Part shown: positions 1 to 12,078 of the stretch, in pieces
How the letters are laid out: each line of letters opens with the position of its first letter
Numbering within the stretch: the first letter of the stretch is position 1
Assembly: GCA_034638255.1 (NCBI GenBank)
Contig: JAWPGT010000071.1
Location: forward strand, 1 to 64,000
Source: Coprinus comatus
Lineage: Eukaryota; Basidiomycota; Agaricomycetes; Agaricales; Agaricaceae
Length of the DNA stretch: 64,000 nt
Direction: 5' to 3'
Notes under the pieces: generated by a model
Told to the model about the DNA's origin: nothing
The model's input: only the letters and a program-made list of their open reading frames with translations
The model's database searches: none
Translations under genes and position numbers: made by a program

Positions 1-875
1 AAAACTTCTTTTCCATAAAAATCTCTTGTTAGGAATTGTACGTTCGTAAGCATTGTGCATAAAGTTCGAATGAATCTGCTAAAACTGATGATGCTATTCT
101 CTGTGAAGTAATAAACGAAGTACTTGAGCCTTGGAATTACGAGTAAGATTGATGGTCGTTGAGTTGGGCATAGAAGGTATTGTAATGATCGTTACTAGGA
201 CTCTAAACAGGTAAAATTTTTAGCATATATGCAGTAACATTCAATAAGAATATAATAATAAATAACAATACCTTTGTAATATTTATTCTGAGCCAATTCC
301 TTATACTTCCCTTTCAACTCCAACGCAACTTCATCTCTTTTCCTTCTGTCTTCATATATTTAACCACAGTTTTTTGAACAATCCTACTTAGCATCATGTT
401 TGAATACAATATCCTTAACCTTTCCACGAATAACGTTTTCATCAAATCAGCTACGTGTTTTTTGACGTTCTCTGTGTAAGATGGTATAGTCTTTGTGATC
501 TTGCTAATGTCCTTACTTCGTTTTGGCTTCTACTAAGAGTGTAGAATGGCGGATTTTAATAGCTTTACGTTGATCTTGAAGGATTTTTTGAGCTTTATGT
601 GCTTCTCTGGAAGCTATATACGAAAGTTGAAAATTTTGTTTAATTATGTATGATATTGGAAAGGTAGAGACGAACCGTTAGGATCTCTTTTGGAATACTA
701 GGTTTTCCATCGTTTTCTTTATCTTCCATCCATAGCATTCTCATCATCACCATCATCATTCATAATTACATCTTCACCCTCATCTCATTACGTCTTCCCA
801 CTCTCCTTGCTCCAATATTTCATTCACCTCATATCTCATCAGAGTGGTCTTCATCTTCATCTTCGATAATGGAAA
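1..875 (-). pseudogene. puf6: Puf6-like pumilio RNA-binding protein, partial, frame broken
   Basis: On the minus strand the pieces SREAHKAQKILQDQRKA (about 560-610), RGKVKDIVFKHDA (about 400-440), RRKRDEVALELKGKYKELAQ (about 285-350) and ASSVLADSFELYA (about 60-100) match, in order, the Puf6 family of nucleolar pumilio-repeat proteins that act in 60S ribosome assembly and mRNA repression. The exon at 285-620 is bounded by a good acceptor (tatatag, near 615) and donor (gtattg, near 275). The frame changes several times and stops lie between the pieces, so no open frame can be drawn. The gene runs off the left edge. An acidic stretch rich in Asp and Glu at about 840-875 may be its N-terminus, which would put its start head to head with Ies6. 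It is either a decayed copy or, as elsewhere here, a gene hit by small indel errors. Confidence 0.6.
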
Positions 876-1092
876 ATAAAAAACAAAAAGTATGTGTAAC
901 AGGTCTACTTCGATTCATTCTTCTTTCATTTTTTCACCTTGACCTTGTTGTTGTTGTTTGTTCGGATTTGAAACTTGCACTCGACTTTTTCGGTTTTTTG
1001 GTTTTGAAGATGTTTCTAGGAGAAACGTTCGAGCAACTTAGAGAATCTGAGAAAACGTATTTTTTTGGATTGTGGGTGGGTACTTGATGATG

Positions 1093-2012
1093 ATGTTGTC
1101 AGTTCTCGTCTTATTCTCTCTAAATATGGTATTAAGCGTTTATTTTAATTCAGGCCTCCAAAAGGTGGAGTTAAGAAGAAGAATATAGTTACTACTAGTA
1201 GTGCTGCTGCTTCAGATGGAACTATAACACCTCATATACCCGTAAGTTCAATATTCATTCCTTCTTTTCTTCAAGAATTATAATTGAAAACCAACCAACC
1301 TCTTCCTCATTCATTACCACCCAACAACAATAACAAACTGAAAATACAAAACAAAACAAAACAAAAGTCGCTAGCAGAACAAATGTCATACCTCCACATC
1401 CCAAAACCATTCAAAAACCCATATTACAACAAGAACGCTAATCGTCGCGTAAAGAATTTAAAGACTGTTCTAAGTCAAGAACGTGAACGTGAACGTACAG
1501 AACGAGAAAAGAAGAGACAAGAAAGATTGGAAGCTGAAGTTGAGAATAATAGTAATAGTATGGATGTTGATGGAGAGAGTAAACCTATATTTCGGGTTAG
1601 GAATTTAGATGATGAAGAGGTTCCTACTTGTACGTTTTTTTCTCCTCCCTGTATTGTTCGATTATTGGTTACTATTTCAACAGATACTTCAATCGAAGCG
1701 TCCCCTTCGATTTGGCCTCAAAGACGATACTGTGATATTACAGGTTTAGAAGCACCTTATACGGATCCTACGACTGGATTGAGGTATCATGATAAGAGTG
1801 TATATGATGTTGTGAAAGGTTTAGTGAGTTTTTTTGTGTTCTCTTTCTCTCTTGGAACTTCATTCATTGATTTTGTGTGTTTATGTAGAGTTCAAGTACT
1901 GCAAAGGAATATCTATCTGGTACATCATTTCTCCTTCTCTCTTCCAATGAGAATTCTAAACTAATCTTAATGACTTTGTGAAGCACGAGGCGTAAATTCC
2001 ATTGTGAAATAA
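1093..2012 (+). CDS. ies6: INO80 chromatin-remodelling complex subunit Ies6 (YL1 C-terminal domain)
   Basis: Ies6 is a small INO80 subunit that works with Arp5 in nucleosome remodelling. The conserved core reads YLHIPKPFKNP, then a charged coiled stretch rich in Arg and Glu, then the YL1-C domain with RYCDITGLEAPYTDPTTGLRY and the tail ARGVNSIVK before the stop at 2010-2012. Proposed exons are 1093-1094, 1154-1241, 1368-1629, 1684-1823, 1889-1919 and 1984-2012. All junctions agree in phase and give 183 residues, normal for the family. The start is the weak point: exon 2 begins G-CCT-CCA (M-PPKGGVKKK expected), so the ATG appears to be split by an intron, with AT at 1093-1094 before a poor donor (gttgtc). 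The YL1-C part is certain; the first exon is a guess. Confidence 0.85.
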
Positions 2013-2192
2013 ATCCTCTCGAAAATATAATTGTGTAAATATAAATATATCTTTTGTAACACGTGAATGACATCATAAAATCATTTTATTTCGTGACGTT
2101 TCGACAACAAAGCGAAGTAACGCGTTTCTCTCCGCCGTCTTTCCACACCTCTCCACCTTGTTCCCCTCCAAAAAAAAACCTCCAACACACAA

Positions 2193-3337
2193 ATGATATC
2201 AATACTCAGAACAAATAGTCTACGTAGAACATATACAAGACCAACGTCAACTTTCAATTTCAATCGTTTCAAATCTTCTTCCTCCTCCTCAGCTTCAGCT
2301 TCAGCTTCGTTCTCAGATCCAAATAGAAATGATATTTATTATCATTTATTCGATCCACCAACACCTTTAACAAATAAATCTCAATCTCAATATCAATCTC
2401 GTTTACCAGCTTATGCGCTTTCGTTTTCTTCTTCTCGTCCTCCTAGTGTTTATTCTAAAATCAACTTTGGTTGGTTACCTGGTACTACTGCTGCTGCTAC
2501 TGGTGATTCTGGAACTCAAAATCAGAGTCATAGTAAAGAAATTCAAGAATCTGGGTTGAATGATTTTATTCATAATCGTGAGTTACTCTCAAACCCCTAT
2601 TTTCTTAAAACTTACAACTAACTAACGATGTAAATATGAATGTAGCTGAGTTTTTGAATATATTACATAAAGCTGTTAAAGAAGTGTTGAAGAAAGGAAC
2701 GGATGAGATTTTGAAAGCTAATGCTATGCAAATGGTACAAGGTTGGATGCATATTAATGGTATGTTATTATTATTATTATTATTATTATTTTACTATTAT
2801 TTCCGATTCAACCCTCTTCAAAATTTCATATATTCACATGTCATTTATTAACATGCGTATATATTGTAATATAGATCAAAGAAATATTCCTGCTTTGAAT
2901 CGAGTTGGAGATCCTGAAGATATAATTGGAACTGTGTTGGTTGAAAATAGTCAGGTTCGTTTTTTTTTTTTTTTTTTTTCAGGTTCATTTTTCGATTTTT
3001 CACTTGTTCCTGTAACTGTTTCCTGCCTCCCACCCCTATTTCGTCTCTCTCTCTCTCTCTCTCATGTTCCCTCTTCCATATTTCTCCTGTTCTCAAAAAA
3101 TTTACACGCGTATACATCCAATCCAAAACTGATATTTTTATTTTAAAATATATAATATAGATATTACCAGAAACATATCAACCAATGCCTTCATATCGTT
3201 TAGTAACATCAGATGGACCTATTCAATTAACGGAAGGATTGTATAATGGGTTAATTGAGTTGTTGGAAGTTGTTGCTGAGGAGGAAAGACAACAATTACA
3301 ACAGCAAGGTCAACAACAACAACAACGACAGCGATAG
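2193..3337 (+). CDS. Conserved basidiomycete protein, probably mitochondrial
   Basis: Exons 2193-2577, 2646-2759, 2875-2954 and 3161-3337 join in phase to 251 residues. The N-terminus (MISILRTNSLRRTYTRPTST) is basic, with Ser, Thr and Arg and no acids, like a mitochondrial presequence. The second half carries LPAYALSF, GLNDFIHN, EFLNILHKAVKEVL, GWMHINDQRNIPALNR and ETYQPMPSYRL. I recognise this order from unnamed proteins of other basidiomycetes, but know no function. It ends in a Gln-rich tail. Intron 2 holds a long TTA repeat and intron 3 a poly-T and a TC repeat, which do not affect the frame. It lies 180 bases after Ies6 on the same strand. Confidence 0.8.
2765..2791 (+). repeat. TTA microsatellite in an intron
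   Basis: About nine copies of tta lie just inside the second intron of the gene at 2193-3337, right after the donor. They do not touch coding sequence. Confidence 0.9.
3044..3063 (+). repeat. TC microsatellite in an intron
   Basis: About nine tc copies in the third intron of the gene at 2193-3337; a run of about 18 T lies 75 bases upstream in the same intron. Confidence 0.85.
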
Positions 3338-4030
3338 CCTGAGTAATGGTAACGGTAATAGATAATGGTGATAGTGATATGCGGGTGGGAGTCTGGAGAT
3401 GATAATTATTCAATGTTCAAAAGACTCGGACTTGGGACCTTGTGGTGTATGTTTTTTTTTTTTTGGTTATTCGTTCTTTTGGTAATAGAGTAATACAATA
3501 TAGATGAGAGTGGTGTTTATTTTATCTCTTTCGTGAGACTTCCAACTCGAGTCGAGTCGAGACTCATCAAGGCCATTTAAATTGTTTCTTGTAAGTGAGT
3601 AAGTGGAATCCAAATGGGAGTGCATATCAATTAAATATTAATATTGTGATTCCTCTTCACAAGCCTCGCGCTCCTGAGACTGAAGGAGATCAAGAATAAG
3701 TGGTTTTTTCCTAAACTTTAATCCCCCCCCCGGAGTTACTGATCAACATCGGTCATTGGTGTGGTAGTTGTTGTCAATGTGATTTCTTGAGTAGTCATAT
3801 TAGTAAGTACTCTTCAAATATTCGCATCCTTTATTATATTCGTACCTGTCTCAACCCGGCAATATCGGTGTCCGAGTCAATGATCCAAAATTAAAACACT
3901 TAATATAAAACCAAACCCACGGTATATTGAACTTCCCTCTCCATCTTCACTATTACACAGTCGGCTGTTAACTTGTTTATCTGAGTCACTCCAGCTACCG
4001 CACCTCCTGGAGTCAAGGATTACCAGTTTA
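3338..4030. other. Intergenic, no gene seen
   Basis: Holds a T12 run near 3451, the palindrome-like gagtcgagtcgagactc near 3548 and a C9 run near 3723. No frame here resembles a protein. Confidence 0.6.
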
Positions 4031-4682
4031 ATGACATCAAAATCGATAGCTTTGAGAGAGAATCTCATAACACTCGCGACTTTATCATCGAACAGGGAAC
4101 ATAGTAATGATGTTGATACGAGTCCTCAGACAGATATAAATGGGAGTGCTAGTGATGATGTAAACGTGAATGGGAGTGATAGTAGAAATGAAGATGAAAC
4201 AGTGATTCGATATATAACATTTTGGAAGGATGGTTTTTCATTCAAGAATTGGAATGGGAATGGAAATGAGGAGTTGAGGAAATACGGGTATGAAGATTCG
4301 GATAGCTGTATCATACTTGAAAAAATGAATAAAGGGTAAGCCACTGCCATCTCTTCTTAAGTTTATCATACTGCTTACTGTGCTTACTGTATATTGTCTA
4401 GAATGGCACCGACAATTACTTGATGTAAAGGATGGTCAACTTGTTGAGCTTTTGGTTTGTAAGAGGTTTGATGAATTATATCCTGGTGGACTTTCGTCTA
4501 AGGGTATACCAAAATCCTCCGAGTCATCTACTGAGGTAAAATCTGGATTCAAGAAGGATGGGGAACTGGGAAAGGTAAAGACAGGTGAAAAGAAAGTGAA
4601 AGTAGGCACTATAACCGGTGGTATGACGGAGAAGGGTTCAAAAACTCCAGATGGTCAGGAGTCATGCTGTATACTGTCATAA
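4031..4682 (+). CDS. SEP-domain protein without UBX domain, frame broken inside SEP
   Basis: SEP domains occur in p47/Shp1-type cofactors of the AAA ATPase Cdc48/p97, normally before a C-terminal UBX domain. Exon 1 (4031-4337) has an acidic linker and the SEP start YITFWKDGFSF; the intron ends at 4401 (tctag), giving NKG-MAPTI as in SEP domains. The frame then breaks near 4412: the expected LLDVKDGQLVELLV and KRFDELYPGG follow in another frame. Two missing T in a T run would restore the family's length exactly. After SEP there is only a basic Lys-rich tail; no UBX domain follows in any frame to about 4900. The last four residues, CILS, fit a CaaX prenylation box. It could be a decayed p47 gene or a short SEP protein. 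Confidence 0.55.
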
Positions 4683-4904
4683 ATTAGTCTGTAGAGTTGT
4701 TGTTTTGAGTGATTGCCTGAAGTCGGTATACAAGGTATATGATGTTATCGTGCTCAGAGCTTCAAACTCCGACTTTCTGCGGCTGACCTCACACTGTCCT
4801 TTCCATGTATCTTTCAGCCCAACATACGAAGTTATTTTTTTTTAAATGGTGTCCTCTTCATACGAGGACTTCTTCCAGTACACTCAGGACCATGGATACA
4901 CGAT

Positions 4905-5480
4905 GAACAGTGGTTTAACGATGAGGGACTGAACTTTGAAGAGTATTGCTGCATCTAGTACTCCTTGCAACTGGCATTCGAAACCAGGGGAAGATGTAAC
5001 AATGCCTTTCAAGTTCAGTTCACTGAAGGAAGTCAGGTTATTGCTCGGATCCCTACTCTGCTATCTGGGTCACTACATCTTGTCACTGTGAACGAAGTGG
5101 TCACGATGGATTTTCTACACAATCGTTTGAGATTGAAACAGGTTCCAGGTGTTTTGTCTTGGTCATCCAGGGCAGCAGGCATGATGTGTTGCGGATGGTA
5201 CATTAGGGTACACTATCGATTCAGTTTGACATCAGTTGAGGATGGACCAAAAACTTTGGGTCGTTACTAACCACTAGAAGCAGGTCAAGTTCGAGATGGC
5301 GGTTATCAAAAGCCTTTAGTGGTAGTAAGTGCTTATGGTTCGCTGTACTATCGCAAGGACCTCCCAGAGGAGTGACGCTTATGTCATCTCCAAAATGCCA
5401 ATCAAATCGACAACCTAGCTTTTGCCAGATGCTTTTTGCTTCACTCCCAGTTAAATTTATGTAACTAGAAAATAACAAAA
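4905..5480 (+). pseudogene. APH-family (aminoglycoside/choline kinase-like) remnant
   Basis: The pieces WFNDEGLNFEEY (about 4908), FQVQFTEGSQVIARIP (about 5008), HLVTVNEVVTMDFL and PGVLSWSSRA (5074-5175), and AYGSLYYRKDLPE (about 5331) appear in the order of the APH phosphotransferase fold: a glycine-rich N-lobe, the VIARIP lysine-equivalent strand, then the part before the catalytic loop. Stops and frame changes separate them, and the catalytic loop (HGDLHPGN type) and DxD metal site are not seen. This family is greatly expanded in Agaricomycetes, where broken copies are common. No function is likely to remain. Confidence 0.6.
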
Positions 5481-6117
5481 AAAAAATCATCATCACCCCT
5501 AGTGAATCACAGGGTCTTCCACTCACTGGAAATAACGACGATTAGTTCACTTCCTCTAGCAGCAGAGCTATATACAGAATATACTGCGATCATAAGGAAA
5601 GTTCTTCCTGGATAATCAGATAACCTATGTTCATTGTGATCTACTGAGAAAAATCAGTGTAATGATTGAGTGGGAATTTTCCGGTTAGAATGTGAGACTC
5701 TGAGCCGGTAATAGTTCCTCGTACTTCAATCCTGAAATATTGTTGAAGTTTGGGAAGGAGAAATACAGTATGATAATTGTACATTGCGTAATTACATTCC
5801 TTTCTCTCAACTACGGAAGTAGTAGCAGAAATATTTATCCAAGAAAACAGCAAATGATTCTATTTCTATGAGTAGTAAACAGAATACAAGTACAACATGT
5901 AGTAAGAGGAATACGGAATACGGAAGTACAACAAAGTTGAACAACACATCCCAGAGAGAGAGAGAAAAAAAAACAGAAGAAAAAAAAGGCGGGGGGAGGT
6001 TACAAAACAAGGTGTAATATCATGATAACAACTTTCAACAACCCAGTGGGGTCACTGGTGATCGTCGTCGTTTCATGAAATTTGAACTTTGTAATAACAT
6101 ATCAGAAACTCATTCTT
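5481..6117. other. Intergenic, no gene seen
   Basis: Probable 3' flank of the minus-strand gene that ends at 6118. A purine-rich stretch (5955-5997) is the only notable composition. No convincing frame. Confidence 0.6.
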
Positions 6118-8272
6118 TTAAATGAGTTTGACCAAGGTAGCGACGTTGGTAGAGGGGCAAGTAAGTGCACGAGGAACAAGATGTCTAGCTTCGAAGAGAA
6201 GACTCTCGATATCTGAACGTTTAGTCGAAGTACCCCAGCATTTCTAAAGAAAAAAATAAGTGTCAGTATTTTGTATTTGAACCGCAACCAACAAAAGAAA
6301 GAAAGAAAAGATAACTCACAGCATAAATATCCCATCTCCTATTGAACAGAGAAATAGAAGTTGACTTATCAAACAAGCCAAAGAAGTTAGCATCAGCACC
6401 AGCATAAATGTTGATACCAGTGTTAATATCAACGCAACCATTAACACTACCAGTAACTTGACGTTCTTCGATTTCACGAACAACAACTTCATTATCCCTA
6501 GCTTCCAATTCCTCAACCTCGTCACGAGGAACGATGATGGTAGCATCAGCATTGAATGTTCCAGTTGCATCAGCACTAGCATCAGCAATGAGGTAAACAG
6601 TGGCAGTTGCTGCACCACCAATAGCGTTGATACCGATATCGAGACGAGGAATGATGTGAGCTTCGGCGTATACACGAGCAGCGAGACTTGGGTTAACAGA
6701 AAGGGAGAGAGCTATAATAATTAAATTTCTTGTTAGGATGTCATTCAACCGACAGAAGATTATTTTATAAACTTACCGGAAGTACCAGGAGAAACACCGA
6801 CACTGGAAGTTTGACCAGTTTGCTTGGGGAAGTACAACCTAGCATTGTTGAGAGTGTAAGCAAGGTTAACATGGAGGTTAACATCAATGTTGACGGTTGC
6901 GAGTGCTTGAGCGCCAATCTTGAAGGTAGGGCCAATGGTTAGGATTCTAAGGGAAGAAGATGTGTTAGTTATTATACATTGCATTGTAAACCCAATTACG
7001 TACCCAGGCCAGTCAAGTCCAGGAATACCAAGGGAGTAGAGAGTCTTGAAACCGGTATCTGCAGTACCCTATTATGCAAAAACGATTAGGGATATAATCT
7101 TCAAGGGAAAGATCAATGAAATAGTACTAACGGAAGCACTAGCGACCAAGTCAAAGTAACCATTGAAGGCAGCGTTAAGAGCAGCAAATACACCAAATTC
7201 TTCCAAGTTAGGTGGGACGATAGTTCCATATGCAGCAACACCAACGGTGGCGACAACGTTAGCGGTAGCACGGAGATCGGCACGAGCAGAAGCAGAATAA
7301 GCGGGCCAGCCATTTCCAGCAGGGCAAGAGATAGCATAGTTAAACAAGTTGTAGGTCTTGTCAACGTTGATCAAGGTCAAGTCCTTGCTTTCGGAAAGGT
7401 TGAACCTGTTAAAATCTTTTCACGTTTTATCAGATATAGGGATATAGGGATATATGTGGATCATGTATACTTACCATTGAAGACATCCTCGAGCCATTCG
7501 AAGAATCCACGCTTCTCAATAAGCTTGTCAAAGAGAGCCTGGCGGGCTTGGAGACGAGCTGCAGCAGATTGCTCGTTGGAAGCGGTGGCACCTTCAATAG
7601 CAATGTTGACTTGACCAACTTCAGCAGTATCAAGAGCAGCGAAATCGGTATCAATGGTGATAGACCTGACAATAGCAGGTTCACCAGCGCGGCGAACAAG
7701 CTTGGAAGAGAATGCGGCGGGAATACGTTGATCATGGGACACTTTTTGCTTGACAATACGACCGAAAGCATTCTTTCCGCACTGTTTCACAAAAAAAGAA
7801 AAGAAAAATTTAGAACTCAGAATCGACTAAAGGAAAGGGAAGAATGTACGTACGTTTTCGGGAAGACGAACGATCTTTCCTGACTTGCCCAAAGAGCGGA
7901 ACAAATTACCACACCCCTGGTATCGGACTCATCAGACTTCTGGCAGACGATGCGAACCTCCTGCACTAATGCCTCGGGGTCACAGTCGAGAATGACCCAG
8001 CCACCAGCAGGGGTAATATCAGTGATAGCATTCTTGTTGCTACCCCACTGTTGAGAGATAAGAAAAGTGGTATTGAGAAATTCATTTTGAAAGAGACAAC
8101 ATAAGTAAGGACCTACAATTTTCAGACTACCCTCTTGACTGCTAGCGCCGCGCTTAGGGAGATCGTAAGCACACTCTCCGTCAAAGCATGGCTTGTTCCA
8201 GTCATTAAGACGAGCAACGGTAGTTGTAGCCAAGAAGGCAGGGATCAAGAAGAGGGAAGATTTGAACAACAT
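6118..8272 (-). CDS. Large secreted protein of an unnamed basidiomycete family
   Basis: The start at 8272 opens a signal peptide (MLFKSSLFLIPAFLATTTVA) followed by CFDGECAYDLP. Later landmarks are DITPAGGWVILDCDP, GKIVRLPENCGKNAF, GTIVPPNLEEFGVFAAL, ILTIGPTF and GINAIGGAATATVYL, in the order I know from long secreted proteins of unknown role in mushrooms. Seven introns fit in phase: near 8116-8048, 7853-7782, about 7470-7418, 7130-7070, 7005-6950, 6775-6715 and 6325-6246. The C-terminus ends CPSTNVATLVKLI at 6118. One break: near 7919 the frame shifts between ESDT and QGCGNLF; one extra C would repair it. The body is rich in Ala, Val and Ile beta-like stretches with acidic charge, suggesting a wall or extracellular protein. 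Function unknown. Confidence 0.75.
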
Positions 8273-9593
8273 CGTGACAAACCCTAGTAGTACACGACCA
8301 GCAAAGGCGAAGTGAGGCGTATACTGACGGAAATTATGGGACGCATTATCCTGCTTTTAAAGTATTTCATCCCTCTCATTGCAAATGTGGACTCTATCTC
8401 TTTGTGTCCATTCCACCAACGTGCAACACTGAATGAGATTGGCTCGATATGGCGGTTGACGGCCTGCTGCCGATCGTCGGTTACACCTCGTTTGCACAAG
8501 TTGCATGTCTGCACATCATATGGTATACATACACGTTCTGTCCGGGGTTGGCCGATGTCGCAGGAGGAATACAGATGAAGGTCATTTGTAAGATAACAGG
8601 GATTTTGTATCATGCGTATAGTGCCGAAAGATAAAGGATATTGACCTGATGAGGGATTGGATGTTCTGTGGTTGATTCACATGCATATACTAGGGATGAT
8701 CTCCGTCATAAATTGGAAGGTAGTCACTCTTGTGCGACTCTTGTCCTTGCGTGTGCACATGCTAAATTGATGCCATTCAAGTCATGCACCAGAAATCGCG
8801 TGTATGCTCGGAAAGAAGTAGTTTTGTGCGCCGCGGGAAATTGACTTTGAATGAGACAGGAACGCCGAACGTTGAGCACATCATGATCATTGTATAGGCA
8901 GAAAGTTACTTTGGAGGAACGTCATCTAGAAGAGGTCAGCGATCAGATGGCACATACATGAACGTGCAGTGACCCCAGCTTCTAGGCAACCATTCGGCAA
9001 AATGTGTAATCTATTTGATGATCAGTGTAATGTGTAATTACCAACCAAGCTTGTGCTCAACGACAGTAACAATGTCAAGATGTTGACAGCATGTACACTA
9101 TTCTTGGGGTAATTTTGGGTTATGAATTGGGTATTTAGTAAATAAGCTCGGAGTCGTTGAATATGCGTACCTATCCCAATTCTAGTTTTGTGGCCGAGTC
9201 CGCGAGTCTTCATCGACTACGCCGCATTCCTGTGGCCGAGCTCCTATCCGCGGATTTGTGCTAGGTCAAGCATCTCCTGTTAACATGATACATCAGTGCT
9301 TAAAACTCAAAGGTTGCCTAAAGCAAGCGGCTCTAGCGAAAACTAATACATTAATGTGGGTGACGCACTGATGCGATATCTGAGAGGCAAATGAAGTGAG
9401 ATTAGATTAGATATATTATATATTTGTCTATGTTTGACTAAAGCTTCTGCGGACCGAACATTGGTCTGAGACGCATCAAGGCCTGTGTTTGGAAATTCAT
9501 AACGGTCCAACGCATCCATTCCTCACAGCATAACTACAGGTTCTACGCCAACGTCTTCTGCTTCCTACCACAACAATCCCTAATAGTTTGCCA
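8273..9593. other. Intergenic, no gene seen
   Basis: Between divergent genes (the secreted protein to the left, Mo25 to the right). A TATA-like element (minus strand ctttaaaag, about 8355) lies some 85 bases before the secreted-protein start. ORFs up to 109 codons occur but look random in composition. Confidence 0.55.
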
Positions 9594-10991
9594 ATGAATT
9601 TCTTCAAAACAAAGCCTAGAACTCCCCCAGACCTTGTCAGAGGTCTACGTGATGCAATAACCAAATTAGACACCAGCGCTCCTGGCAGCGAGACGCGAAG
9701 AAAGGTACGCATCCGAGAGCTGCTGCATTCTTTTGGAAGTATGGGTCACTAATCTGTCGTTAAGGCAAGCGAGGACATATCGAAGAATCTACAGCAGATC
9801 AAAGGAATACTACATGGTGATACTGGTGGGCAATATCCTTCTCAATTTACCCATACATGTGTGATACAAACTCTGCTATCCCCCTATCCTGAATACAGAA
9901 GGTACACCTGAACTTACAGCACAACTCTCTCAAGAATTCTACAACGGCGACCTCCTCTATCTACTCCTTCTCCATATATCACGGTTCGAGTTTGAAGCTC
10001 GCAAGGATGTCGTTCAAACATTCAATTACCTCCTACGACGACAGATTGGCTCTAGATACCCCACCGTTGATCATATCTCCGGAAGACCAGATATCATTTT
10101 CGCTGCGCTCGCTGGCTACGAGAACGAAGAAGTTGCGCTCAACACAGGCATGATACTCAAGGAGATCCTACGTCACGAACAGCTTTGTAAGATTCTCCTA
10201 TACTCCGATGAGTACGTCCAGTTCCACGGCTTGTTTACCTTGACTGCCTAACTTTGGAAATCTCAGGTTCTACAAGTTCCCTCATTATATTGAGACAACG
10301 ACGTTTGGCATCTCCTGCGATGCATTCGCAAATCTTAAAGAAACTCTCACACGACACAAGCCTATGGTTGCAGAGTATCTTGACAAGAACTATGATCGCG
10401 TTTGTTTCTTTCGAACGTTTCCACTTCTCTATGACTGATTGTGCGCCACGTCCAGTTCTTCTCTTCGTTCACCACACTCATTTTGTCCACGAACTACGTC
10501 ACCAAACGACAATCACTCAAACTTCTGGGTGAAATTCTCTTGGATAGAGCTAATTTCAATGTTATGACGCGGTATATTGCGAACGAAGCAAACTTGAAGA
10601 TGATGATGAATTTACTACGAGATAAGAGCAAGAATATTCAATTCGAAGCATTCCATGTCTTCAAGGTCCGCTGTTCATCTGCTCAAGCTTTTACTTTTGA
10701 CATCAATCTGATTCTTGTTTGACATCTGTCTTCTCATGTTCTTGTTCTTTTCCGCGCATTTCATCCATTAGGTGTTTGTTGCGAATCCAAAGAAGCCGCC
10801 TCAGATTGAGACTATATTGAGGAGAAATAAGGAGAAACTTTTGGTCTTTCTTCGAAACTTCCACAACGATAAAGAAGGTTTGTGATTTATATCTACCGCA
10901 GGTAACAACTTTCTCACTGTCAGGTTGTTGATCAGATGAGCAATTTACAGACGAGAAACAATTCTTGATAGTCCAGATTCAAAGTCTATGA
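9594..10991 (+). CDS. hym1: Mo25/Cab39/Hym1 scaffold protein
   Basis: Mo25 is an armadillo-like scaffold that binds and activates germinal-centre and LKB1-type kinases; in fungi Hym1 works in the RAM/MOR morphogenesis pathway. Seven exons (9594-9704, 9765-9825, 9899-10211, 10267-10399, 10456-10665, 10772-10877, 10936-10991) join in phase to 329 residues, the normal family length. Hallmarks are the [11 protein letters not shown] start, [61 protein letters not shown] (LKM here) and [12 protein letters not shown]. Every splice site is GT-AG. No frame break is present, which makes it a good control against the damaged genes nearby. Confidence 0.95.
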
Positions 10992-12078
10992 TATCAAGTT
11001 CTATTTTTGGCCTCTGTGCCTCTCCCTCCCATTCCTCCCGATTTGTCCTTCCCCACGCAACATTCGGTATTTTACCCGTTTCTGCAGTACCGATACCACA
11101 TATTCGAACTGTGCCATTCAGTCTCTTGCTATCATTGATTTGTTCTGTACTTAGCTACATTTGCTATCATTTCTCAAACACAAATGTATAACTACTTTCA
11201 TTCCAACTATCTGTGATGGTCCTCTTAAACATAAGCTTTCTGACAAATTCAATTTACAAGAGCACATGGACATGAGAGCAGGTGTAGAGAGATGCTTAGT
11301 ATCCATCAGAACCAACTTTGATGCCAAAAACTGATGGAGAAATTTTCTCAACAAATGAAATGTAAACCAAGAAAAAAATCATTGACATTTGACAGTAAGG
11401 AATACAAAATTGTAACTAAAGGTATCCATCAGACAAACGCTCTACTCGTTGACCAGTCCTTCCAAGTGCTCATACAAGCCCAAGGAAAAAGAAACAAGTC
11501 ACAACGTCCTTGAGACTCCAGTTAAAAAGCTGAAGCCATGTTCTCGGTTATGACGAGAGAGCGCGGGTGTCATCGAGTGGATATGAAGGATGTGGCATTT
11601 TTAGAAAATGCGAGACTCGGTCAGTTTCTGTAAACAGATCCTGTTCGAGTATGTTCTAAGGAAACAAAGATGGGCGGGCGAAGGTTTATATATGTCCGAA
11701 AATTGGTCCGTGCGCGAGCAGTCACGTGGTAGTTCGGAAAAGGTTTTTCCGCCTCCTTGGCGTTTAAATTTTGTTCCGTTGGCGGGTCAATGTGTCGTCG
11801 AATATTCTAAGATACTGGTCTTCACTCTTAGTATACTACATATTGCACTTGAACACGCGACAAAATTCCTGATCAATCATTACGGAAATTAAGTTAAGCA
11901 GTTACTACAGGCGTCCAGCGCTATTCTCTCGTATTTCATTATATTCGACGCGATTTCACCTTTGCTATCCAATTTCTCGTGTACAAAAACTAGAGACAAA
12001 AGTCAATGAGTGGAACACTTGAGGTAATAATGAGCATATACCGTTTGGATTCAATCCTGACCAAATTGTTGTTTTGAA
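10992..12078. other. Intergenic between convergent genes, no gene seen
   Basis: Contains the 3' flanks of Mo25 and of the small minus-strand gene. ORFs of 60-94 codons here have no protein-like composition. Confidence 0.55.

Noticed and set aside
6316..6748. Overlapping minus ORFs, one a long Leu/Met/Val run
   Set aside because: One of the two is the true exon; the other is its frame-shifted shadow.
7878..7990. A 50-base intron (gtgcag to accag) to explain the break in the secreted protein
   Set aside because: It would remove the conserved segment VQEVRIVC; a missing C is simpler.
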